Assembly (NCBI GenBank): GCA_030670165.1
Contig: DAOVCF010000009.1
Coordinates: 1-23,749 of the forward strand
Direction: 5' to 3'
Origin: Candidatus Stahliibacteriota bacterium
Lineage (GTDB): Bacteria > Hydrothermota > Tepidihabitantia > B3-TA06
DNA length: 23,749 nucleotides
Part shown: piece by piece, positions 5,866 through 13,543 of the stretch
Numbering within the stretch: position 1 is the first letter of the stretch
Layout: each line of letters starts with the position of its first letter
Notes under the pieces: generated by a model
What the model was told of the DNA's origin: nothing
What the model saw: only the letters and a program-made list of their open reading frames with translations
The model's database searches: none
Program-made: the position numbers and the translations under genes

Positions 5866-6257
5866 TGGATGGCCTCCACTGTATCCGGGAGATATTTTAC
5901 GTAATCATCTCCTATAATGAGCGTCACCCAAACCGGGGAAAGGGTATCGAGTGACTGGGTTACAGCAGTTTCATCAAGCCTAAGGGTACGTACCAGCAGA
6001 CGGGCATTTGCGTTCGCATGGCTGCGGCGTTCTACGATTATTGTCTGAGCGAAGTGGCCCTTTGCATCCCCTATGGAAAGCACATCGTATCCATTGCCGC
6101 GCAGATAAGCCCTGGCGCGTCGGGCAACACCGGCCTCGCCACACCCATTGAGTATCTCGACACGAACAGGCCCCACGACCTCCGGTTTGGCAACCATTTC
6201 TCCTTTTGTTATAAAATAGTATGCAATAGAAGCCGCCGCTCCCATCACGAAAAGCAC
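5862..6257 (-). CDS. LytR_C-domain membrane protein, true start unclear
   Basis: A hydrophobic N-terminal segment is followed by a LytR cell-envelope-related C-terminal domain (about 31-97: VRVEILNGCGEAGVARRARAYL, then NGYDV and the IIVER strand). Such domains usually face the periplasm. The first standard start in the frame is GTG 6257 (131 residues), but this begins in the middle of the hydrophobic helix and has no positive flank. Upstream the frame reads IKRFILIVL before the GTG, with AAAGGGG five bases before an ATC at 6282-6284. Initiation there would give a normal membrane anchor of 140 residues. The domain call is fairly firm; the start is not. Confidence 0.75.
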   Translation of the reverse strand: MLFVMGAAASIAYYFITKGEMVAKPEVVGPVRVEILNGCGEAGVARRARAYLRGNGYDVLSIGDAKGHFAQTIIVERRSHANANARLLVRTLRLDETAVTQSLDTLSPVWVTLIIGDDYVKYLPDTVEAIQ

Positions 6258-6262
6258 CAGAA

Positions 6263-7216
6263 CTATGAGGATGAACCTTTTGATCGCAACCCCTTTATAC
6301 AGCTGTTACCCTCTACCACCGTATCTTCCAAGGTAACGAAAGGACCTACGCGAGACCCGGAACCGATACGAGTAGACCCTCTGAGTACTGTTCTGCCATT
6401 CACCTGGGCACCGGCGGCCAACTCCACTTCACTGTCTGCAAAAACCATATGGGGATTCTCTATCCTGGCCCCTGCGCGCCGCCAACGTGAAAGAAGACGG
6501 CGGCGTAAGATATCCTCCACTCGCTTAAGTGCCGCTGAATCGTTAACACCCATCAGTTCACTGCTGTCCTCTATCTTAAGAGCCTCAACACGCATTCCTC
6601 TCTCAACAAGGATCGCGACCACATCCGTCAAGTAATACTCACCTGTGGCAGGGCTTGGCTCAACAAATTCAAGCGTATCAAACAAAAGGCTGGACTCGAA
6701 GATGTAGGTGCCTGAGTTAATCTCCCTGATCGCTCGCTGGACCGAAGATGCATCCTTATCCTCCACGATCCGCAGGACGGTGCCGTCGCCGTTACGCACG
6801 ATGCGTCCGTATCCCGAGGGGTCCGGAAACTCTGTGGATAGCAAGGTAGCTGCTGCTCCACGCGACTGATGCAAGGCTATCATGTCAGACAGGGTCTGTG
6901 AACGTAGAAGTGGAACGTCACCGCATAGAACCATAACCTTGCGGGTCGTGACTTCATCCCGACAACGTCTGGCCGCATCCGCCGTACCCAAAGCCTCAGG
7001 CTGGATGATATAACGAATGCCCTCGTCGTCAAGCTCCTGAGGTATCATCTCATGCCCCTTGGAATCCACCACCACAAACAGATGCTCTGGAGAAAAACGC
7101 TGCACCGTTGAGAGGACGTGTGAAATCATCGGTCGGCCAAGCAAGGGACGCATCACCTTAGGGGTAGAACCCCTCATCCGCTTACCACTACCAGCAGCCA
7201 GAATGATGAAGGTCAC
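6263..7216 (-). CDS. GlmU-type nucleotidyltransferase, truncated (no acetyltransferase domain)
   Basis: The 317-residue cytoplasmic protein matches the N-terminal uridyltransferase half of GlmU, which makes UDP-GlcNAc from GlcNAc-1-P and UTP. Visible motifs are LAAGSGKRM (6-14), the lysine in TPKVM (Lys20), Gln72 and GTAD (77-80), LCGD (97-100), GYGRI (135-139), EINSGTY (165-171) and GVND (223-226). Residues 255-305 hold one or two left-handed beta-helix turns and then stop; full GlmU is about 450 residues. The acetyltransferase active site is therefore absent, and the protein may be UTP-specific or a related sugar-phosphate nucleotidyltransferase. The GTG start overlaps panD by four bases (GTGA), with GGGGAA upstream. 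Confidence 0.83.
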   Translation of the reverse strand: MTFIILAAGSGKRMRGSTPKVMRPLLGRPMISHVLSTVQRFSPEHLFVVVDSKGHEMIPQELDDEGIRYIIQPEALGTADAARRCRDEVTTRKVMVLCGDVPLLRSQTLSDMIALHQSRGAAATLLSTEFPDPSGYGRIVRNGDGTVLRIVEDKDASSVQRAIREINSGTYIFESSLLFDTLEFVEPSPATGEYYLTDVVAILVERGMRVEALKIEDSSELMGVNDSAALKRVEDILRRRLLSRWRRAGARIENPHMVFADSEVELAAGAQVNGRTVLRGSTRIGSGSRVGPFVTLEDTVVEGNSCIKGLRSKGSSS

Positions 7217-7560
7217 GCGTTCCCCAATGGATTGTTTTCAGAATCCACCCTGATGATGCGGGGAGTTATACTCTCGGAAACCTCAAGGTATACAAACGCC
7301 ATCACGATCAATCTGTCACCTATCTCCCCAAGCCTGGCGGCTCCGCCTTTTAACCAACAGGCACCTTCATTTTTCTCTTCGATGAGGTATGTTTCGAACC
7401 GTTCACCGTTGGCGAGATTAACGACCAAAACACGCTCGCCAGCAACAAGACCCGCCTCTTTTATGAGCTTCCGGGAAAGCCCCAGGCTTCCCTCATACTC
7501 TAGACTCTTCCCAGTAACTCGAATCGGATAAAGCTTGGCCTGAAGAAACTCTCGAAGCAC
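7213..7560 (-). CDS. panD: Aspartate 1-decarboxylase PanD
   Basis: PanD makes beta-alanine from aspartate for pantothenate synthesis and activates itself by cleaving at Gly-Ser to form a pyruvoyl group. Here the cleavage site is Gly24-Ser25 in EYEGSL. The catalytic Lys9, Arg54 and Tyr58 (ERFETY) are all in place, and GGAARLGEIGD gives the C-terminal family motif. At 115 residues it is slightly shorter than the E. coli form. The GTG start directly abuts the rplQ stop codon (TAG then GTG), so it appears to be co-translated with the ribosomal genes. No other pantothenate gene is in view. Confidence 0.93.
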   Translation of the reverse strand: MLREFLQAKLYPIRVTGKSLEYEGSLGLSRKLIKEAGLVAGERVLVVNLANGERFETYLIEEKNEGACWLKGGAARLGEIGDRLIVMAFVYLEVSESITPRIIRVDSENNPLGNA

Positions 7561-8103
7561 CTATCCAGACTTCTTTTTAGGGGCTGGCTTCTTCTTCGCT
7601 GAGTCAGACTCGCGATCCCTGGCAGTTTCTTTCTTCTTGCGGGATTTCTCTTTCTCCTTAGCCTTGGCCTTCGACTTGCCGGTTTCCTTCGCCGGTGATT
7701 CCGCAGCGGTCTTTGCTGCGGATTTAGTTTTCTTTTTCTTTACCTCTCCCTTAACCGTCATCTCAAGGACAGCCATCTGGGCTCCATCCCCAAGTCGTGA
7801 GCCAAGCATGAAGATCCGCGTGAAACCGCTATCTCGGTCCTCGAAACGCGGGGATATCTCCTCGAAGAGACGCTTGACCAACCCGTGATCACCAAGGTGT
7901 ACGTAAGCGTAACGTCGTGCGGCCAGGTCATCCCGACGGCTTCGGCTAACCAGCCTTTCGGCTAATCGCTGAGCGGCCTTGGCCTTAGGCAGGGTGGTTT
8001 TGATACTCTCGTAGAGAAACAACGAACGTACAAGCGAGCAGAGCAACGCTTTCCGATGCGCACGCGGACGCCCAAGCTTTGCAAGGTCGTTCCTATGCCT
8101 CAT
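7561..8103 (-). CDS. rplQ: 50S ribosomal protein L17 with lysine-rich tail
   Basis: Residues 1-118 form a normal L17 (MRHRNDLAKLGRPRAHRKALL at the start, then the RIFMLGSRLGDGA region). Residues 119-180 are a low-complexity extension dominated by Lys, Ala, Glu and Ser with no hydrophobic core, presumably disordered and possibly contacting rRNA. The ATG at 8103 overlaps the end of rpoA by 11 bases and gives the canonical N-terminus; a longer frame to 8157 lies inside rpoA. The order rpoA-rplQ is the standard end of the alpha operon. Confidence 0.96.
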   Translation of the reverse strand: MRHRNDLAKLGRPRAHRKALLCSLVRSLFLYESIKTTLPKAKAAQRLAERLVSRSRRDDLAARRYAYVHLGDHGLVKRLFEEISPRFEDRDSGFTRIFMLGSRLGDGAQMAVLEMTVKGEVKKKKTKSAAKTAAESPAKETGKSKAKAKEKEKSRKKKETARDRESDSAKKKPAPKKKSG

Positions 8104-9103
8104 CTTTGCTACCTTCTTTTGTCTCCTCTTCAGTTGGCTGCTTGGCAAACTCGGCACCCATGCCCTCCAGCCGAGAACGCAGCGTGGAGAACGAACGAGG
8201 CTTTATATCACCCCACTCTTTAATCTCTTCCTCTGTATTGCTAATCAACTCGGCAACCGTCTTTATACCGTGATCCGCCAAGGCTTTTTTAACCGTCTGC
8301 GGCACATCCAAAGACTCAACCAGCACCTCGTCCCAGGCGGTTTCTTCTGCTTCTCCGGATTCAGCCAGACCAGCCCGAGGGTCAACAATCTTAGAAAGGG
8401 CCTCTACATGACTCTTAAGGAGCTCTGCGGTTTGAGCAAGTGTCTCCTCAGGGGTGACGCTGCCGTCGGTGGCAACCTCGAAGGCTATCTGCTCGTAGTC
8501 AGTCCGCTCCCCATACCGTACATTGACTACATCAATCTTTACCTGACGAACAGGCGAGTAAAAGGCATCGAGGAAGATTGTACCGACAGGCTCACCCGGC
8601 GAACGCTTCTTCACCGATTCCTGATTTTCATAACCCCTGCCGCGCTCAACCTTTATCTCTATGTGTACCGGGCGGTCTTTTGCGCTAAGGGTAAGAATCA
8701 GGGCATCGGTGTTTACAAGCTTCAGGTTTGCAGGCAGCTCGAGGTCTGCTCCGGTGTATTCACGTGGTTTTTCTGCATGCAGATGAGCGTATTCGAAATC
8801 CGCCCCTTCGAGCTTGAAGCGCAGTTTCTTAACATTCAGAACTATAAACGGCACGTCCTCCAGTACCCCGTCAATACTGGAGAACTCATGAATAACCCCG
8901 TCTATTCGCAGCTGCGTTGATGCCGAACCTTCAACCGAGGAGAGCATGGCACGACGCAGCACCGTTCCCATCGTCCACCCCCACCCACGGGCTAATGGAC
9001 CAAAAGTAAACCGACCGAAGGTATCGGTAAGTGTCTCTCGGTCCACCGCAACCGCTTCGGCAATCTTTATGAATCTAGTTCGCTCAGACACTAACCCCTC
9101 CAT
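8093..9103 (-). CDS. rpoA: DNA-directed RNA polymerase subunit alpha
   Basis: The alpha subunit dimerises to nucleate RNA polymerase assembly, and its C-terminal domain contacts DNA and activators. The 336-residue protein has a clear N-terminal domain with FTFGPLARGWGWTMGTVLRRAMLSS (33-56). The C-terminal domain (about 257-320) keeps the helix-hairpin-helix outline but is divergent. Aligned to E. coli, the UP-element contacts Arg265, Asn268 and Gly296 become Thr, Lys and Lys. An acidic tail follows (321-336). The ATG overlaps the rpsD stop by one base (TAATG). Identity is certain; loss of UP-element binding is inference. Confidence 0.96.
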   Translation of the reverse strand: MEGLVSERTRFIKIAEAVAVDRETLTDTFGRFTFGPLARGWGWTMGTVLRRAMLSSVEGSASTQLRIDGVIHEFSSIDGVLEDVPFIVLNVKKLRFKLEGADFEYAHLHAEKPREYTGADLELPANLKLVNTDALILTLSAKDRPVHIEIKVERGRGYENQESVKKRSPGEPVGTIFLDAFYSPVRQVKIDVVNVRYGERTDYEQIAFEVATDGSVTPEETLAQTAELLKSHVEALSKIVDPRAGLAESGEAEETAWDEVLVESLDVPQTVKKALADHGIKTVAELISNTEEEIKEWGDIKPRSFSTLRSRLEGMGAEFAKQPTEEETKEGSKDEA

Positions 9104-9717
9104 TACTTGGAGTAAAGCTCAACAACGAGCTGGGCATTAATAGGTATCTCGGCTACATCCTCAGCCGCCGGCAAACGCGTAATCTGCACCTTCTTGCCGC
9201 TACTGGCAGCTGAAAACCAGGGGGGCAACTTCACTGTATCGAGGAGCTCGACACATTCCTGGGCAGAAGCTGAATCCGGCTTACGCAGCTCTATCTGATC
9301 CCCTGCCTTCACAAAATAGGAAGGAATATCCACCTTATGTCCAGAAACGGCTATATGACCGTGGCGAACCATCTGCCTGGCCTGGGAACGACTCTGAGCC
9401 CAACCTATCCTGTGGACAACGTTATCCAACCTGCGTTCCAAAAGCAAAAGAAGTCCAATAGCCGGATTGCCACGTTTCGCCGCGAGCTTAAAGAAACGGC
9501 GGAACTGGCCTTCAAACATGCCGTACATGAGGCGCAGCTTCTGTTTCTCCTTAAGCTGCAGGGCATAAGCCGAGGCACGCCTGCTGTAGCGCGATCTCTC
9601 CTTGGCACCGCGCCGGGAAAGAGCGCACTTTTCAGACAGACAACGTTCGCCCTTCAAAAAGAGCTTCTCGCCCTCACGGCGGCACTTCTTGCAAACCGCT
9701 GATAAATCTCGTGCCAT
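9103..9717 (-). CDS. rpsD: 30S ribosomal protein S4 (zinc-binding form)
   Basis: S4 is a primary 16S rRNA binder that starts assembly of the 30S body. The 204-residue protein has an N-terminal zinc site Cys9-x2-Cys12 and Cys26-x4-Cys31, then the S4 core and the S4 RNA-binding domain (LERRLDNVVHRIGWAQSRSQARQMVRHGHI). The ATG at 9717 is preceded by AGGAGGGATT. In many bacteria S4 autoregulates the alpha operon; no leader structure is evident here because the gene sits eight bases behind rpsK. Confidence 0.97.
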   Translation of the reverse strand: MARDLSAVCKKCRREGEKLFLKGERCLSEKCALSRRGAKERSRYSRRASAYALQLKEKQKLRLMYGMFEGQFRRFFKLAAKRGNPAIGLLLLLERRLDNVVHRIGWAQSRSQARQMVRHGHIAVSGHKVDIPSYFVKAGDQIELRKPDSASAQECVELLDTVKLPPWFSAASSGKKVQITRLPAAEDVAEIPINAQLVVELYSK

Positions 9718-9725
9718 AATCCCTC

Positions 9726-10109
9726 CTAGATCCGCCGCTGCTTAGGTGGCCTGCAGCCGTTGTGAGGTATAGGAGTCGTATCCACGATCCTGGTAATCTG
9801 CAGACCTGCATTTTGAATGGAACGAATGGCAGCCTCACGACCGGGTCCCGGGCCCTTAACGTAAACCTCAACCTTCTTGAGACCCTGGGAAGCGGCTTCA
9901 CGTGCGGCTGATTCCGTAGCCTGCTGGGCTGCAAAGGGTGTGCCTTTTTTGGCTCCCTTGAAACCTATCCGCCCTCCTGAAGTCCAAACGAGAATATTGC
10001 CCTCAAAATCGCCGATCGAGACTATCGTATTATTGAAGGTTGCAAAGATCTTAACGATTCCCGCCTCAGGAAACCGCGTCTTCTTGCGACGAGTTCTCTT
10101 TCTGGCCAA
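9726..10109 (-). CDS. rpsK: 30S ribosomal protein S11
   Basis: S11 lies on the 30S platform near the Shine-Dalgarno helix. The 127-residue protein has the usual markers: TFNNTIVSIGDFEGN, the SGGRIGFKGAKKGTPFAAQ stretch, KGPGPGREAAIRSI and the C-terminal PHNGCRPPKQRRI. The start is TTG at 10109, supported by AGGAGG four bases upstream, which overlaps the rpsM stop region. The preceding gene ends eight bases away. Confidence 0.97.
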   Translation of the reverse strand: MARKRTRRKKTRFPEAGIVKIFATFNNTIVSIGDFEGNILVWTSGGRIGFKGAKKGTPFAAQQATESAAREAASQGLKKVEVYVKGPGPGREAAIRSIQNAGLQITRIVDTTPIPHNGCRPPKQRRI

Positions 10110-10117
10110 CGATCCTC

Positions 10118-10495
10118 CTAGGCTTTCTTCTTCTTAAGCACGCCGCTTGTTTTCTTGGGACCTTTGCGGGTGCGGGCATTCGTATGCGTGCGTTGTCCAC
10201 GAACCGGCAGACCCATCTTGTGGCGAATACCTCTATAGCAGTTAATCTCTACCAGACGCTTGATATCAGCTGACACCTCCACACGAAGGCTACCTTCAAT
10301 CTTGTAGTTCTCTTCTATCTCACGACGAATCAGGGTTAACTCCTTCTCATCCAGATCTTTGACCTTCTTGTGTGGATCAACGCCGGTACTTGCAAGGATC
10401 TTTCTGGAAGTAGAAAGCCCGATACCGTAGATATAGGGCAGGGCGTATGCAACCGCCTTGCCAGAAGGCAGATCTATGCCAGCAATTCGTGCCAT
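10118..10495 (-). CDS. rpsM: 30S ribosomal protein S13
   Basis: S13 sits in the 30S head and contacts the P-site tRNA and the 50S bridge. The 125-residue sequence starts MARIAGIDLPSGK, continues with the GIGLSTSRKIL helix-hairpin region, and ends in the basic PVRGQRTHTNARTRKG tail that reaches the tRNA. Length and ends are typical. The ATG at 10495 follows rpmJ after a three-base gap. Confidence 0.97.
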   Translation of the reverse strand: MARIAGIDLPSGKAVAYALPYIYGIGLSTSRKILASTGVDPHKKVKDLDEKELTLIRREIEENYKIEGSLRVEVSADIKRLVEINCYRGIRHKMGLPVRGQRTHTNARTRKGPKKTSGVLKKKKA

Positions 10496-10498
10496 CTC

Positions 10499-10615
10499 CT
10501 AGCCCTGCCTCTGTTTGTGTTTAGGGTTGTGCTTGCAGATCACAAACACCCTTCCATGGCGCTTGACGATCTTGCAGTGCGTACACATTCTCTTGACGGA
10601 CGCTTTAACTTTCAT
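10499..10615 (-). CDS. rpmJ: 50S ribosomal protein L36 (zinc-binding form)
   Basis: L36 is a 38-residue zinc-ribbon protein of the 50S subunit. The start MKVKASVKRMCTHC is canonical, with Cys11, Cys14, Cys27 and His33 as zinc ligands, so this is the Cys-containing paralogue and not the zinc-free one. The ATG at 10615 has AAGGAG nine bases upstream; a longer frame to 10759 would read through infA. The infA-rpmJ-rpsM order is typical. Confidence 0.96.
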   Translation of the reverse strand: MKVKASVKRMCTHCKIVKRHGRVFVICKHNPKHKQRQG

Positions 10616-10637
10616 AACTAAAAACTCCTTCTGGCCT

Positions 10638-10856
10638 TTACTTAAACCTGTAAACAATCCGGCCCCGGGTAAGATCGTAGGGCGAAAGCTCCACGAGCAC
10701 CCGATCACCCGGAAGAATCTTGATGTAGTGCATGCGCATCTTGCCTGAAAGATGAGCAAGCACCCTGAAACCGTTATCCAGCTCCACCCTGAAGGTCGCG
10801 TTAGGCAGCGCTTCTACAACCGAGCCTTCGGTTTGAATCAAATCCCTTTTAGACAT
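10638..10856 (-). CDS. infA: Translation initiation factor IF-1
   Basis: IF-1 occupies the 30S A site during initiation. The 72-residue protein is a single OB-fold with the family landmarks EGSVVEALPNATFRVEL, LAHLSGKMRMHYIKILPGD and SPYDLTRGRI. The length is exactly typical. The ATG lies eight bases inside the end of map, so the two are translationally coupled. A 22-base spacer, the second largest in the cluster right of rsfS, separates it from rpmJ. Confidence 0.97.
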   Translation of the reverse strand: MSKRDLIQTEGSVVEALPNATFRVELDNGFRVLAHLSGKMRMHYIKILPGDRVLVELSPYDLTRGRIVYRFK

Positions 10857-11604
10857 ATTCTGTCAGCACCTCTGGCCCGTTTGCGGTAACTGCAACCGTG
10901 TGTTCAAAGTGGGCGGAATATTTCCCGTCCGCTGTAACTACGGTCCAGCGATCCTCACAAAGCTTAACCTTACCTGCCCCCAGGGTGAGCATCGGCTCTA
11001 TCGCGATCGTCATACCTGCCTGGAGACGAGGGCCGACACCTGAAGGACCGAAGTTGGGGATATTTGGTTCCTCGTGCAGGGCGAGCCCTGTCCCGTGCCC
11101 GAAGTAATCACGCACCACATCGAGACCTGCTGCCTTCGCCACCTCTTCCACGGCATGGCTTATATCACCAACCCTGTTCCCAGGCATTGCCTGCTTGATC
11201 CCCGCCTGCAACGCTTTTCTGGTAACCTCCATCAATCGCTTAACCTCTCCACCAACGTCACCAACGGGTATGCTTCTTGCCGAATCGGCGATAAAACCAT
11301 CCTTTGTAACCCCAGTATCTACCTTAACCAGATCACCTTCTTTGATAACCCGATCCCCAGGGATCCCGTGAATTACCTCTTCATTTATGCTTATACAGGC
11401 AGAGGCCGGGAATCCGCGGTAGCCCTTAAAGGTAGGCTCGGCGCCCTGGGAACGTATAAACTCCTCAATCGCCGCATCCAGGACGGCTGTCGTGCAACCC
11501 GGCAGCGCTTTCTTAGCGGCTAAATTCAACGACTTTGCCAAAATCCTGCCTGCGCGGCGGATGCCTTCGATTTCTGCAACGGATTTAATCACTATGCCGG
11601 ACAC
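10849..11604 (-). CDS. map: Methionine aminopeptidase type I
   Basis: Map removes the initiator methionine from new proteins. The 251-residue enzyme has all metal and catalytic residues of type I: His79, Asp96, Asp107, His170 (in GHGTG), His177, Glu203 (IEPM) and Glu234 (FEHT). There is no N-terminal zinc-finger extension. The GTG at 11604 is preferred because AGGGGTGA stands just upstream; it overlaps adk by 13 bases. A second GTG at 11592 would overlap the adk stop by one base and give MIKSVAEIEG, also a plausible N-terminus. Confidence 0.95.
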   Translation of the reverse strand: MSGIVIKSVAEIEGIRRAGRILAKSLNLAAKKALPGCTTAVLDAAIEEFIRSQGAEPTFKGYRGFPASACISINEEVIHGIPGDRVIKEGDLVKVDTGVTKDGFIADSARSIPVGDVGGEVKRLMEVTRKALQAGIKQAMPGNRVGDISHAVEEVAKAAGLDVVRDYFGHGTGLALHEEPNIPNFGPSGVGPRLQAGMTIAIEPMLTLGAGKVKLCEDRWTVVTADGKYSAHFEHTVAVTANGPEVLTEYV

Positions 11605-12224
11605 AGCTCACCCCTAACCCTTTCAAAGACCTTATCACCTGACAGATTCCCATCCACCCTTATGAGACCATCGGCGAAGTAATCAACCAGAGGTGCCGTT
11701 TCTCTTAAATAGACCCGGTAACGCTCTCTGATCACCTCCTCGGTATCATCTTTGCGGCGGATGAGTGTAACACCGCAATTATCACAAACCCCGTCGTTCT
11801 TCGGGGGCCTGAAGCGCATGTTGTATATCTCCCCACACCCGGGACATACCCGCCTCGAACTTAAACGGGATGTCACGGTCTCTTCTGACGCATCGAGGTA
11901 GATAACCCGCAGCTCATCCCCTGCGGATAAGAGTGAACGCAGTCCTGCAGCCTGCCTTATGGTGCGAGGGAAGCCGTCAAGGAGCATCCCTTCCGGATGT
12001 GTGCGGAGGAACTCCCGAGCAAGTGCAAGGATAGTTTCATCATCCACCAATCGGCCCGCCTCAACATCTGCCTTGACCCTCTCGCCGAGCTTGCTTCCCG
12101 CATCAATTGCCGCCCGCAGCACGTCACCGATCACAAAAACGGCAAGCCTCAAGTGCTCGGATAGGGATGCGGCCAGGGTGCCCTTCCCGGAACCCGGAGG
12201 ACCCAGAAGCACGACAATCTTCAA
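11592..12224 (-). CDS. adk: Adenylate kinase (zinc-binding)
   Basis: Adk interconverts ATP, ADP and AMP. The 210-residue protein has the P-loop GPPGSGKGT (8-16), the AMP-binding DGFPRT (83-88) and a long-form LID domain holding a zinc site Cys127-x2-Cys130 and Cys147-x2-Cys150, as in Gram-positive and many other bacteria. The start is TTG at 12224, overlapping the secY stop (TTGA), with AGGGGAAG three bases upstream. The placement after secY is the standard order. Confidence 0.96.
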   Translation of the reverse strand: MKIVVLLGPPGSGKGTLAASLSEHLRLAVFVIGDVLRAAIDAGSKLGERVKADVEAGRLVDDETILALAREFLRTHPEGMLLDGFPRTIRQAAGLRSLLSAGDELRVIYLDASEETVTSRLSSRRVCPGCGEIYNMRFRPPKNDGVCDNCGVTLIRRKDDTEEVIRERYRVYLRETAPLVDYFADGLIRVDGNLSGDKVFERVRGELCPA

Positions 12225-13543
12225 CGTCTTCCCCTGATCTTCGATCCCTTGAGCAGGCCTTCATAGGAGCGCATGAGGAGATGGGACTCTATCTGCTGAA
12301 TCGTATCGAGCGCAACACCCACTATGATAAGGTAGGTCGTGCCGCCGAAGAAGAAACTCACGCCGAGCCACTTTATGAGCCACCACGGCATAAGGGCCAC
12401 AAAGGCAAGGAAAATGGCCCCTGGAAGTGTAATCCGGCTAAGCACCGTATTTATGTACTCGGCTGTTCTTGCACCCGGCCGTATGCCGGGCACGAACCCA
12501 CCCATACGCTTCATGTTGTTGGCGATATCCTGTGGGTTGAAGACGATCGAGGTATAGAAGTAGGCGAAGAAGATGATACAGAGGGCGTAGAGGCCGTCGT
12601 AGAGCGGGCGCCCGGGCTGAAGCCAAAGCTGTAATCCCTCGGTGAAGTTAGTCTTCCCTAATAAAGTCGCAACGGTTCCCGGAATCATGATGATACTCTG
12701 GGCAAATATGATAGGGATCACGCCTGCGGTGTTCACCCGCAGAGGGATGAAAGTAGACTGTCCCCCGTAAATCCTTCTTCCTATAACCCGTTTGGGGTAC
12801 TGAACTGGAATCTTACGCACCGCCTGGGTCATAAGCACCATCGCACCGAAGGTGAAGAGGATCACGGCAACAAGCACCACCAGAACGAACCAGGAGAGCT
12901 CCCCTGCCGCAACCTGCTGGATTGTACGACCCAAATCGGTAGGGATCCGGTCAAGACAACCGATAAAAATGAGAAAGCTGATACCGTTACCGATGCCTTT
13001 CTCCGTGATCAGCTCACCGACCCACATGAGGAAGATAGTGCCAGTAGTCAGTGTGAATATGGTAAGTAATCGAAGTGTAAACCCCGTCTGTGAGACAAGG
13101 GAAACAACCCGGCCGTCAGGAAGCACCACAGGAGGCTGACCTTCAAGGAATACCGCGATCCCTACAGCGTAAAGCAGAGCCAGAACAACAGTGAAGTAGC
13201 GAGTGTACTGGTTGACCTTGCGTCGTCCTTCCTCATCCTGCTGCAACTTCTGCAGCTTCGGGAACACAGACCCAAGGATCTGAAACATAATTGAAGCCGA
13301 GATGTAAGGCATCACTCCAAGGGCAAATACAGACCCGCGCGCGAGCGCGCCGCCTACAAAAAGATCGTAAAGCCCAAAGACAGTACCCCTCATCTGGCCA
13401 AGAAGCACGCCAACCGCTTGAGGATTAAGACCTGGCGTAGGGATATGGGTTCCGAGACGGTAAATGACTACCATAAGCAACGTAAAGAGGATTTTCTTTC
13501 TGAGATCCGGGATCTTGAAGATGTTCCCTATGCCTTGCATCAT
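12221..13543 (-). CDS. secY: Preprotein translocase subunit SecY
   Basis: SecY forms the protein-conducting channel in the inner membrane with SecE and SecG. The 440-residue protein has ten predicted membrane helices. These include the amphipathic N-terminal FKIPDLRKKILFTL region, the plug-helix area GTVFGLYDLFVGG, and the cytoplasmic loop NPQDIANNMKRMGGFVPGIRPG before the last helices. The ATG at 13543 overlaps the rplO stop by four bases; a second ATG follows immediately (MMQG) and cannot be excluded as the start. Confidence 0.97.
   Translation of the reverse strand: MMQGIGNIFKIPDLRKKILFTLLMVVIYRLGTHIPTPGLNPQAVGVLLGQMRGTVFGLYDLFVGGALARGSVFALGVMPYISASIMFQILGSVFPKLQKLQQDEEGRRKVNQYTRYFTVVLALLYAVGIAVFLEGQPPVVLPDGRVVSLVSQTGFTLRLLTIFTLTTGTIFLMWVGELITEKGIGNGISFLIFIGCLDRIPTDLGRTIQQVAAGELSWFVLVVLVAVILFTFGAMVLMTQAVRKIPVQYPKRVIGRRIYGGQSTFIPLRVNTAGVIPIIFAQSIIMIPGTVATLLGKTNFTEGLQLWLQPGRPLYDGLYALCIIFFAYFYTSIVFNPQDIANNMKRMGGFVPGIRPGARTAEYINTVLSRITLPGAIFLAFVALMPWWLIKWLGVSFFFGGTTYLIIVGVALDTIQQIESHLLMRSYEGLLKGSKIRGRR

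Noticed and set aside
6263..6310. Frameshift fusing the GlmU-like gene to the LytR_C gene
   Set aside because: The LytR_C frame has a TAA at this point and then a normal membrane-anchor sequence, not more beta-helix repeats, so two separate genes are more likely.
8270..8920. A 216-codon open frame on the plus strand
   Set aside because: It is entirely antisense to rpoA, which is complete and recognisable; the translation has no family features and no ribosome site.
11074..11523. A 149-codon open frame on the plus strand
   Set aside because: It is antisense to map, whose metal ligands are all intact; I regard it as a chance shadow frame.
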